The notes beneath the pieces are model-generated. The model was not told the DNA's origin. It searched no databases and saw nothing but the letters and a program-made list of their open reading frames with translations. A DNA stretch of 64,000 bases from Thamnidium elegans (lineage: Eukaryota; Mucoromycota; Mucoromycetes; Mucorales; Mucoraceae), in contig JAIXMG010000006.1 in NCBI GenBank assembly GCA_025201345.1, forward strand, positions 868,001-932,000, given 5' to 3'. The position numbers were made by a program, and so were the translations under genes. Positions 1 to 10,307 of the stretch are shown here, one piece after another. Each line of letters begins with the position of its first letter. Position 1 is the first letter of the stretch.

Positions 1-340
1 TTCTCTTCAAAGTATTATACTGTTCTTGAAGCATTTCATTCTTGACTGCATCAAACACAGTTTGATACTCATTAAAGACGTCTTGTCTGTTCATATAGTT
101 ATGCACTTTTTTTTCGCGTATGCTTGCACGTTAGGTTTTAACCTATACTTATTAAATATACGATCAAAGACAGCCTTGTACTTATCAAAAGATTGCTTAG
201 CGGTAATTGACCTTGCTTGCTTATGTTCTTGGTTGAGATCATTGTAAATTAATGATTTAAATTCACACCAATACATTATTGGAACATCCGCTATTATTTT
301 GGGAATCTTGAACCTAGCTACTTCTTTGGTCGATATTTTG
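1..340 (-). pseudogene. Unrecognised coding relic, frameshifted
   Basis: On the minus strand one frame reads as open protein from about 340 down to 91, with phrases such as KIPKIIADVPIMYWCEF and QSFDKYKAVFDRIFNKYRLK. It then has to change frame to continue as MNRQDVFNEYQTVFDAVKNE toward position 1. The composition (many K, Y, F, N and charged residues) looks coding rather than random AT-rich DNA. It resembles the C-terminal parts of fungal transposase-type proteins, but I do not recognise the family. The piece runs off the left edge of the window. Confidence 0.3.
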
Positions 341-1477
341 AAGTAAGTGTGGAGAAATACTTTGATTTAACACAGAAAAATTAATAAAAACAGGTGAATA
401 AGATTAAATGTCTAATAACGTTTATTTCTTATTTTAATTGTAAAAATCAATCCCGGTAAAAGGGATTGCTAACTATGATTTCTTATTTATAGTCTTTTGC
501 AATAATGGTCACACTATTATGATTGATCATTACACTTAGATTTGATCTAGTGACTTTTATAGCCTGAGGATCTTGGTTTCTAGATCCTGTGCTTTTTTTT
601 ATATATAAGATTCATTTTGATACCTAACGTTTGTTATGTTTTATAATTGATGGTTCATCGATTATTATATATTCTATTTTATGTGTGATTTTACCACAAT
701 AAGGTTGTCAATATTCCTTGTGATTCTACAAATATTATTTTTCTTTTCTTTTTTTTTTTACAAAAAAAACTAAATATTCAATTTAAATTTGAAGTGATAA
801 AACTTTCACTAAATAGTTATTCTTTTTTCTATTTTTTTTTTTTTTAATAATTATAATAAATATTAAAAGTAGCGTCTTAATACGCCAAAATCAAAAAAAA
901 AGTATAAGTATTCCTATTACTGAGTAAAAGCCAGTGCATTTTTTCTTTATTCATGTTTACTTAAAGCGGATGATAACAAAGAATGAAAGCTTTATTAAAA
1001 TATATAAAAAGAGTTTTGTACTTTATATCATTTAAGCTACAAGTCAAGAACGTACAAACTCCTTTTGACTGAGACTACATTTGTACAAACACTTACTTCG
1101 GAATAACCTATAGCCACATTTACTAAGCGATTTAAACATTAGCAATTATTACCTCTAAAAACCTCTTTAACCTTATCAAACCAATACGATAGTTATAATA
1201 TGTTTGGGTGCCATTGGGTACCCAAAATTGTTCGAATTAGATGCAAAATTCATCGAATTAATTAAATTTCTGTTTTAGCACCCCTTACTATGGTTATACG
1301 GCCGTGATTGGCTGATCCCCCAAGCAGGTAAAATTGATGTTTAGTCTTGTTCTCTGCAGCTCTTTTTCCTTGTTATAATGATGATACTAAGAAGACTGCC
1401 TTGTACCTTTAGAAGGGAAGGTTACAAAGTGTTATGTATATATACTGCTGTCATCTTGGTCTCATTGTGTCCTTGTA
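341..1477. other. AT-rich stretch without a recognisable gene
   Basis: No open frame with coding character is visible. Around 1206-1270 there are three loosely similar 21-bp steps beginning TGCCATTGGGTACCC, which resemble the subterminal repeats seen downstream of the Tc1/mariner relic. They may belong to the other flank of that element. Confidence 0.4.
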
Positions 1478-2107
1478 CCTCATAGCATTTTTATCGACGA
1501 GTCTGCATTCGACATTAACATGAGACCGTCGTATGATAGATCTATCCGTGGTACTCCTGCCGTTATTAAAACACCTCTCACCAAAGCAGAATCACACTCT
1601 ATTCTAGGTGCAATTTCGTCCGTAGGAGTCGTCAACATAGACGTCAGAGTTTCTCAAAGTAGAAAAAAATCAAAGTCTCTGGGGCTCGTAAAAGAAAAGC
1701 TGTGAATCCTCAAACGAATCCCAAAAAAAAGTGGCACAAAAACTGGTCATTACCTTGAGTTTTTGAAGGGGACATTAAATCAGTTAGACAACTTTTCAGA
1801 AATGAAAGGTTTCTACTTCATTATGGACAATGCCCCAATTCATACACACCAAGAAATTGATAATCTGATTACTAGCAGAGGGTACAGATGTATTTATCTT
1901 CCTCCTTACTCCCCCGAACTAAACCCTATCAAACAATTTTGGGCAATTGTTAAAAATAGAGTTAAACGTAGTACGTTTGAAGATAAGGAAGACCTTCATA
2001 CAAGAATTGCTGAAGCGTGCAACTCTGTACCTGAAAGCATTCTTATAAATATTATTCAACATTCTGTTGGTGTTTTTCCAAAATGTTTAAATAAAGAACC
2101 CGTTTAA
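1478..2107 (+). pseudogene. Tc1/mariner-type DDE transposase, broken
   Basis: This is the C-terminal half of a Tc1/IS630-type transposase, the enzyme that cuts and pastes its own element. The three catalytic blocks appear in order: FIDESAF (first D, about 1490), MDNAPIH (second D, about 1820) and PPYSPELNPI followed by QFW (the glutamate, about 1900). The first and second blocks are in different frames and are separated by stops near 1705-1760, so the gene is dead. No DNA-binding N-terminal half was found upstream. The final 114 residues are open and end at the stop at 2105-2107. Family assignment is secure; activity is ruled out. Confidence 0.85.
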
Positions 2108-2114
2108 TAGTTTA

Positions 2115-2282
2115 CAAAACGATACGCTAATTGACTAAGAAAATCTGCTATTTGATTTTTACAAAACTGCCATTCGGAATTTCAAAAACTGCTAATTGAG
2201 ATTTTTTAATACGACAATTGAGATTTGGAAATCCGCCAAATGGATTTAAAAAAATTCGCCATTTGAACCCATCAGCACTGTA
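2115..2282 (+). repeat. Right end of the Tc1/mariner element with subterminal repeats
   Basis: Directly after the transposase are about six or seven degenerate 21-23 bp direct repeats with the pattern CTGCYAATTGRGATTTNNAAAA. The run ends in CATCAGCACTG followed by TA (2281-2282). CAGTGCTG next to a TA target site is the expected terminus of a Tc1/mariner element read from outside. A matching left terminus was not found, so the element is probably truncated on the 5' side. Confidence 0.6.
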
Positions 2283-3549
2283 AACAGTTAAGTCGAAGGA
2301 ATTGAAATAGAAAATTTGTTACGGTAGTTGTCAAATTGATTGACGGAATAAAGTTTCGAGGATACACATTGAGCACAGCTTCATTAGCTTCTACGCTTCT
2401 CGTAGTAAGTCGTCTCTACACCGTTAAGCTTATTAAGTTTGACTTTGGCCCAGAATTGTTCTTAATGCATTTTTGAAGATCAATTAAGCTTTTCGATCTG
2501 AATGACTTTTCTTCAACGAAATTTGTTGCTTGATGGCCTTGCTCGTCGAAAATATTAGTATAAAAAATTTCATGTTAAAAAGGTACAATATATTTCAATT
2601 ATAAAAACCGTCGGAATTTTTATTTTAAAGTGGGATTATCAGCTAAACCTTGGAGATATTACTGATGGCAGTCCATTATCTTTTTTTTTAAATGTCTCCA
2701 AGATATAGCTTCTCTCTTCAAGGTTATTCTATTATAATTCAGAGAGGTCAGTATCTATGTCCGTTATATAAAATAAAGTGAAAAATCTCTCGAATGGTAT
2801 CACTTGTTCTTCTTCGTTGCTACAGCCATTATTTACACTAGACCTTTTAAGAATCCAAAGGCCAACGGAACCTTTTTATTCCCACTCCATTTTCAAGACC
2901 TTAGACGAAAAAGGATCAATATTTAGCAAAATAAAAAGTGATATATTACTTACTATACACTTTTCTCTTCTCTTCTCTTAAAATTAAAAAAAAAAAATAG
3001 AAATATAAGTATACTTAAAATTTACAAATATTAACATAAATCTATGATAGCATTACTTACTTCTATTTGTTAAGGCTTGGATATCCTATCTTAACAATAT
3101 TCTATTGTTCCAGAGATAGCTGGAGTTCAGTGTAAAACCTCAGGAAGAAATTGTCTGCTACAGCATTTTCATAATATGGCAATCTGGTGGGGCACATTCA
3201 AACATTTTTAACAAAAAGTGCTCTTATGCGCGACGGTTTTTCTAAGAGGACTGTATCCGTTCGTATGGACATAAGAAAAGAAAAATCTGGATAATAAATG
3301 AAGAAGAAAGTAAATACAAGACATAAAAGATGTACACACGTAAATGCTTACTTGTATATCTGTTAAATCTAAAAAGGAAAATACTTGATTTAAAAAAGAA
3401 AGATATATTTATATTAAAATGTTTGACTTTGTTTATTTCAAGCGTGTAACAATTTTTATGATAAAGTAATGCGTCATGCCTTTTTTTTTATTGAATTTTT
3501 TAAAAGGGAAAAATCAAAGGTCGTACTATTTTTTCAAATAAATGTACTT
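2283..3549. other. Intergenic, no gene recognised
   Basis: AT-rich DNA with only short accidental frames. The longest plus-strand frame (2778-2981) has low-complexity hydrophobic composition and no family resemblance. Nothing else is supported. Confidence 0.4.
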
Positions 3550-3726
3550 AATTGTTTATGAGGTCACGAACAGAACAAGGCGAAGACTTATATAAATCAT
3601 ATAGCATGTCTTTCAAAACTTTTAATATCTTCAAACCGACTACATTCACAACAATCGTACTCTAATTGTTGGCGGTTGAACAGAAGATCTACCTTTCTTC
3701 TCATCACTTTCTTTTCTTTTCCGCTA
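3550..3726 (-). pseudogene. Fragment of the GCCECG-motif gene family (copy 1)
   Basis: The reverse complement of this stretch aligns closely with about 31,852-32,070 of the intact family member at 31,407. Shared landmarks are the segment coding GRKVDLLFNRQQLEY with the following Cys-rich motif, and the segment coding ILK.LKDMLYGLY. Relative to the intact copy about 35 bases are missing after GGTTTGAAGAT. The deletion lies between short AAGAT-type direct repeats, and a few more bases are lost near the 5' end. Only about 60 codons survive, so it is a decayed copy. Function of the family is unknown. Confidence 0.75.
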
Positions 3727-4830
3727 AAGCACGTTGTAATATCAAATGATTAATAAAATGTAAATAATTAAAGCCAAATATATACTGTACCCAATACAAT
3801 TAATTTTGGAGTAATCAAAAATGGAATCGACAAATGACTCCACATAGATTGGACCACTGAACTCTTTATTATTTTGGGGCTCCAAAATAGTCAAATTGAC
3901 TTGAAAACAGTCGTCCTTTTTTAAAAAAAATCAAGTCTTGCGACTTGAAATTGTTCTGTACGTACTGTCTTTACGCACGAAAATTGCTCTAAGAAAGACT
4001 GTACATGTTTGTATGAGCATTATAGAACCAAAGGACGAAAGGACAAAAGCAAAGCAGAATAATATACTAAGAAAAAGATTTGTAAAAAAAAAAAAAAATA
4101 GGTTGATAGAATTTGAACCATTTAATCATCATTGCTTATTATACTACTATTTGTTTCATACAGTTGTATTTATATACGTTAATTAATCATTTTTAGATAC
4201 ATATATGTACTTGTTGTTTCAACTTGATTCATCCAAGTTCCTTTTTATTTTGGATAAACGGAGCTCAGCGAGCGCATAGAAAAAAAAGAAATCTTAAACA
4301 CAAATCACTAAAATTAGTTATAATTACTACTCTCGTATTTCTATTTTTACTTGTTTTTTTAACATCCTCTGACACAACGAGCCAGAATATAATATAAATA
4401 ACGATTAAAGCGCGCTAGTTTTTATCTCTCATTTCAATCTAGAAAACTTGTAACAATACATGAATCTTATCTATTTTTACAAGGATCAATTGCATATCAT
4501 ACTAAACTTATAATGACAGCATTATGTTTTTTATTGACAATTAAACTATCGTTATAAAGCTAATTCGAAGAGCAACAATAGATTACGAACCGTTTCAATT
4601 TCTACTGCTAATATACTATAATTGCTTTTTTTTACAACGAAATCCGCGATATGTCAATTTAAATTACATCTACTAGTTACATAATACGCCATATAGAGTA
4701 ATTGAGCTATTTTATTTGTTTTTTTATTAGTTATACAGTATAATAATAGAAACAATACAATCAGTAAAAATAACAGGATTGATCTCGTTATTGCTACTGC
4801 ACGGATGGTTACATAAGATCTTTGTATTGA
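3727..4830. other. Intergenic with one dispersed repeat
   Basis: No gene recognised. Positions 4241-4283 carry GGATAAAC followed by a GAGCGCAT core that closely matches 57,955-57,999, so a short dispersed repeat is present here. Confidence 0.4.
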
Positions 4831-6862
4831 TCATTTGACCTTGTGAGGTTGGTTATAGTGCAGTGGGTTCAACCGAGTACCAGTAAAGAAGGTTATGCAC
4901 CCGATCACACCTAGGACTCCCCAACTAATATAAGCGCGGATTTCCAAGGAGATCCAATAAGACGTGATTGCACTATGCAAAAAAAAAAAAAAAAAAAAAA
5001 AAAACATGTGAGCTAAACTAGTATTTAAAGTTGCATGCAATAAAAATATTATTACCTAGACCAAATAAACCCAGCAACAGCAGGACTCAGGGCTCTCATA
5101 GCAGCATTACAGCCTATTATAAGTTAGTTTACCGATGCATTGGGTTAATAAATATAAGTATCTCACTTACATTGAGAGAAGCCATTAATAAAGCCCAAAG
5201 TATCAAATCGAGTGACAGAGTTATTCAGTAAAATAACCGAAGTAGTAATTGCAATGGTTTGCGCCAAGGATTTAATCGTCAAACAAAAGATCAAACCAAA
5301 CCACACCCAGAATTTTGTATTCGCTTGGCCTGACAAATCAGGGATTTGATATAAGAGCCGACATAACCCCAATGCAAAATAAATAAGCGCACTTGATAAT
5401 AAAGATATTTGAAATAAATTGAACAATCCAAAAATAGCTGTTAAACGATGAAGAACAAACACTTGAACAAATAACATGACTGATCCGGCGTAGGATAAAA
5501 TCGTGCCGATCTCTCTTGATTCAAACCCAAGTCCACCGGCGTCTTTAGGTGTAGCGGACCAAATTGGTAGAAGTTCTAATTTTTTACAAGTGTCAATTAG
5601 TAATGCATTGTTATTTACTTGACATACACGTACCGTCAAAGTAAAGCATTTGAAATGCAACGACGGCATAGAGTAAACTAATTGCCAATATGGGAGGTGT
5701 AAGAATTTCGCTAAAAGATTTTTTGCCATCATTTTTATTACTATTTTCGGAACCTTCCGCTACAGATTCAGTAAAAGTGCTGTATTCCTCAGTTTCTACC
5801 GCTGCCATTAAAGGCCGCTGTTCTTCGTTATCTGATTTGCCCTTCAAGTACAGAGTTTCATCCATAAAGAAAAATCCCAAGAACCAGCAAAACGTAGATA
5901 AACAAGTAGCGAAAAAGCAAGGTAAGAAATAAGGATACTCTACTAAAAATTCTTTGATAGGCCCTAGATTAGAGAAAAAGTCTGGATATTTTTCCACAGG
6001 ACTTGCCAAGTAGCCTAATAAAATATTTTAAATATCAACTGATAGTAAATGTACGATTACTACATTTTTACCTCCTAAAGCGGCACCTACTATACTTCCT
6101 AACCCAAAAGTTACCTGTAAAAGAGAAAAGGCTCGTGTTCTCCTTTCTGCAGAGTGTTTCTCGGTCAATTCAGCGATCATACTTTTCAACACGCTGATAT
6201 TACCATTCTAAAATACAAATTAAGGTTAACACAGTACATATACATGCTTATGGGGGGAGGGTATATACTTGCGAATGCGCCAGAAAATATTTTAGTGGCA
6301 AATGCCCAAGCAAAAGATTTTGATAAACCAAATAAAAGTACACCTAAAGAAGTACAAGCCAGACCCATCAACACAACTGGCTTACGACCGATTCGGTCCG
6401 AAAGTGAACCCCACGGTATTCCTATATATGATGATAATTAACTACCTTTTACGCAACCATATTTTTTATCCGCACAAAGGCTTGGCTTTTCTCCCTTTTG
6501 TTTACCTGATACGAATTGAGCCATGGCAAACGCCGATGATATTAAACTGGTGTAGTAACCAATATGAAGTTCATCCGTTATTTTAAAGTCCCGAATCATC
6601 TTTTTGTGGTTTTCAAAAAGTTAATAAATTTTTTTAAAATATAAGCCATTAATACAACGTACAAAATAAATAAAAGGAGCATGTATACTGAAAGATATTG
6701 GTTCCTATAATTGCAACAGAGAATTGTTTTTTCGCGTTAATTTTTTTCTTTCCATTTTTTCTTCTCTTCTTACAATAGATCTCAGCAATTCAACTTTACA
6801 GCAAATCGGCAGGCACAAATGAGAAAGAGTTGCATCTTTGGCAATCGTAATTCTTCCGACAT
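4831..6862 (-). CDS. Major facilitator superfamily transporter (DHA1/ZIFL-like), 9 exons
   Basis: A 12-helix membrane transporter of the drug:H+ antiporter or zinc-induced-facilitator-like type; the substrate is unknown. The start at 6860-6862 (MSEELRLPKMQLF) is chosen because it precedes the family's first helix. Exons: 6862-6800, 6704-6663, 6599-6506, 6421-6269, 6207-6072, 6014-5634, 5575-5171, 5113-5056, 4972-4831. Family signatures are EPISFSIHAPF (helix 1), the motif-A loop GSLSDRIGRKP after helix 2, and GNISVLKSMIAELTE. The central cytoplasmic loop is acidic (about residues 215-260) and the last helix precedes NPLHYNQPH. All junctions keep frame except exon 4/5, where GT-AG splicing leaves one extra A. 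That is either an unusual splice site or a single-base lesion or error. Expected length is about 490 residues. Confidence 0.85.
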
Positions 6863-7756
6863 ATTCTAACCAGCTATTCTTACAACAAAATATAAGGGAG
6901 ATAAAGGAAAGTATATAAGATCAAAAATAAAAAAAATCCTTTTCATAATGGTCGTGTTACACAACGAGATATACAACACAATACCAGTCAACTGATGGCT
7001 ATCTACTAGCTCCATCTCCTTTTATTATATTCAAGAGTGTGCATACATGCTGATAATTTACAGAAAAAACCTCCCTACTAGACTACTGTCTATTTCTAAT
7101 CCGCTTAAAAGGATCGACACATTTATTCGTCCAAGTTTACACCCAGAAAAAAAAGTTGATAAGCGCAGAGTACGCTCTCACACTAACATATTTTTTATAT
7201 AGCTTACGATAAATGCGTCAGGGGTAGGGGGAGGGGGGAGGAGAAGCTTTTTCTTGCATTATGCAAACAAATAAAAAAAAAATCCCCACAAAGAATGCTT
7301 GTACTTTTTAAAATTCCTAAAATAATTGTTAAGTCGTAAAAAAAACGCATCATTAGGGCCCTTTTTTGTAACTACGAAACTTTAATTCCGTTGTCATGGC
7401 CACAGTGACTACTGTCTGACCTTGATTTTTTTTTAGTTCCTCCGAGCAGGAGTTTTTTTTTTTGACATTTTAGTGTGACATGAGAAATAACAGCACTCTT
7501 TATTATTAACAGGCATTGACTCTCATATAATAACTCTTTGCATATTTAATAAAGCGCATGATTTTTTTCATGACGGAGTAAGTCTGAACAGGAAAAATCG
7601 TCGTTTGATCATTTTTTTTTTAGTTTCGGGACATATTCTAGCTAAGAGATTGCATTTTATTTTATTCGAAAAAAAAAGGAATAGTAAACAAGAGGGTATG
7701 AATTTTATATATACATATTTTGTACAAAAAAGGTGTGTGGGGAAAGTTTTTTTTTT
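6863..7756. other. Intergenic, with a G-run cluster
   Basis: No gene recognised. At 7221-7241 the plus strand has runs of four, five and six G separated by one or two bases, an arrangement able to form a G-quadruplex. The rest is AT-rich with homopolymers. Confidence 0.4.
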
Positions 7757-8134
7757 TTACAAATGACGAAGTTTTGATGAAAACTTTGATTTTTGTCTTA
7801 GACACCAACCAATAATAGGGTTATGACTAACATTACTTGTAAGTGAACTACCATTGCTATTCTCTCTTTGATGCCTTGTTCGAACTCTACTTTGTCTGCG
7901 TAGACTACACTGCCCGTTAATAGAATTTGTAGCTTGACTCGAAATAGTTTCAATAGTGTTGGATAGTGATTGTCTACGGGTATCGTATTCTTGGTCCATA
8001 TACAAGTGGGGGCTAGTGTAAGAAGTATTGCTGGTATTACTCGAGCCATTATAAAACGTGGATGTACTGCTCGTCTGAAACAGATCTTGTTCTATAAAAT
8101 CAAAGTGTTCTTGAAAGCGAGATGAAGTAACCAT
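7757..8134 (-). CDS. Small Ser/Asn/Thr-rich hypothetical protein
   Basis: A single-exon frame of 125 codons. It starts MVTSSRFQEHFDFIEQDLF, passes through a Ser/Thr/Asn-rich middle (SSNTSNTSYTS) and two Arg-rich patches (DTRRQSL, RRQSRVRTRHQR), and ends basic (LRQKSKFSSKLRHL). RRQS-type sites would suit basophilic kinases. No signal peptide, membrane segment or known domain is seen. Support for a real gene is the TATA-like box about 75 bases upstream and a purine-rich leader like those of neighbouring genes. I do not recognise a family. Confidence 0.5.
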   Translation of the reverse strand: MVTSSRFQEHFDFIEQDLFQTSSTSTFYNGSSNTSNTSYTSPHLYMDQEYDTRRQSLSNTIETISSQATNSINGQCSLRRQSRVRTRHQRENSNGSSLTSNVSHNPIIGWCLRQKSKFSSKLRHL

Positions 8135-8204
8135 TGTGTATTTATTTTAAGAAAAAAACAAAGAAAAAAGATGTGTCAATAAAGAATTTTTAATTTAGGT
8201 TTCC

Positions 8205-8213
8205 TTTATATAT
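8205..8213 (-). promoter_or_regulatory. TATA-like box upstream of the 7757-8134 gene
   Basis: Read on the minus strand the sequence is TATATAAAG, about 71-79 bases before the start codon at 8134, a plausible fungal TATA position. Confidence 0.45.
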
Positions 8214-8561
8214 GGAAAAAAAAAAGGTCTTAGACCTAATATGGAATAAATAAAAGCAGCTACTCCATTTTTAAAAAAAAGTGCATAAAAAAACTTCTGC
8301 CTCTCCCCCCCCCCCAATTCGGGCCAATAAATTAGTAAAATAAGCTCCACATGGTTAAAAAACTTTTTTTCTATCGTACATGAAGTACATGGTCAGTCTG
8401 TTATTCTGTTTTATCCCACTTGCTCACACGTGAGATGGGTCTTCTACTTTAAAATATTACTAATGTTTCGACCCGAACAATACAATAATAGATTTGTTTA
8501 AATAGATGATAAATATCTTTACAGGCTTTTTTTTAACTATTGGTTCAATTTCAACCGACCC

Positions 8562-8587
<26 letters not shown>
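8562..8587 (+). repeat. (AG)n microsatellite
   Basis: Thirteen uninterrupted AG units followed by A/G-rich sequence. Confidence 0.9.
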
Positions 8588-8595
<8 letters not shown>

Positions 8596-10307
8596 ATTTT
8601 TTTTAGTCGGCTTTACTATATGAAATGATTAAATACTATGTTAAAAACCCGATGTCATTTCTCTCTTTTGAAAGAAGATATAGTTGGAATTGTAGTATAA
8701 AGTTCGACAATCAAATAAATAAATAAGCATATACAATACAATATTATTTTCTTTTTTGATCCGTTAGTTTCATCGTCTTTGTGTTTTATGAAATAGTTAT
8801 CTATCTACACATCAACAATTATCAGAGAGATAACAAGTGCTGTCATTAAGGCTTACTGTCACCTGATATCTGCTACTAGATTTCTTGTAAAAGGACCTGA
8901 ATGATATCGTCTTTGGATATGACGAGGCAGGTTCTATTTCATATATCTCGGTTTGTCGGTGACTAGAGTCAAAAACGTTTTTTTTTATTCGATTACACAA
9001 CAAGTCCATTTTAAACTTGGTATCAGCAAAAATTCTTACAAGATAATCCCTCGGAATCAAGTTACAAACTTCAACTTGAATTTTCGTTTATTTGTACATT
9101 TTTCAAGTTTTTACTAAGCTGCCAACCACCAAACCCCAAATATGATTAGATGAGTATTTGGTTTCAGTTATTAACTTGTGCTTATTAAAATGGTTACAGG
9201 TAAACTCTACCTGACATGTACATACATGCGAAACCATTATGCTCTACTTTCCAACAATAATAAAACATTTACAGGTTGTTAACTACAAGCTCCACAATAA
9301 TAATAAAAAAAAACTCACAAGGATTACCGGCATGAATCACTTTTATAAAGAGCTTCTGTCAATACGTACACTGTAGTTGTATTATCTTTGTTAGTTAGTT
9401 AAAAAAGAAAGAAAAAGGTACAATAAAAAAGATCAATATTTACAACATCAAATAATTATGTTATTATTTTTATGTGTCACATATTCTTTTGTCATTCCGC
9501 GATCGTGGGGTTTTTTTTCTTTCTTTCAAGTAGATCGTAATTTCTTAGAACTTACCGTTCTGACAGGGTATGACCTTAGTGGATATATATGCGTATATCT
9601 ATTCTAATCCATCCAAGGTCTCAAACAGGTTACCTGGTCTTTAAGATATCCTAATTACGCCACAATGTCCCCTGAGAGAAAGAGAGTTACCTACGTTTTT
9701 TTTTTTTTTTTTTTTTTTTGCAATGTACCAGTCACCGCTCACGTGTACACAAAATATATTTAAAAACTTTAAAGAGGGTCATGACATGACATAAAAGAAA
9801 TATACTTTTTTTTTTATACTTTTGCACTAAAAGTAGATCAAAGGGGAGAGTATGTATTTATATATATTTTTTTGGTACTTTGCTTAAAAGAGTTTTTTTT
9901 TTTTTTTTTTCTGTAACTGGAACAATATATCTTTAAACACTCATTTTTTTTAGAGACAATAATACGAACCGATAACAATAAAAAAAAAGTGGGACGCGAA
10001 AAAAATAAAAAGTGCCAAAGGATGATGATTTCATTCTGGTTCTAAAAATAACACGGTTTTATTGGCTGAGGTCATTTGCTACGACAAACAAAGCAGCACT
10101 TTTTTTTTTTTTTTGTGAAATATTTGTGCCCGTAGTAAAATGAAAAAAGTGACATTATCCTTATTATGACCAACTTTTTTTTTTCTACTTTGCCCCTTTT
10201 CTTTTTCTCTTCTTTTTTTTTTCATATTTTTTTCCCTTCTTCTTTTTTCTTTTAAAAAAACACTAGCTGCGTTTTTTTTATACAAGAAAGAGAAAGAAAG
10301 AAAAAGA

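Larger units (their letters stand above)
8135..10307. other. Intergenic with simple repeats
   Basis: No gene is supported. The stretch holds a C11 tract near 8306, the GA microsatellite at 8562-8587, and long T tracts at about 9697-9719 and 9893-9910. An 82-codon minus-strand frame at 8812-9060 was judged not convincing. The last 200 bases are pyrimidine-rich and then purine-rich, typical of a fungal promoter and leader for the gene at 10,308. Confidence 0.4.

Noticed and set aside
8812..9060. 82-codon minus-strand frame with two C-terminal cysteines
   Set aside because: Looked at as a possible SWIM-type transposase piece, but the CxC...CxH pattern is not present and no upstream exons join it.
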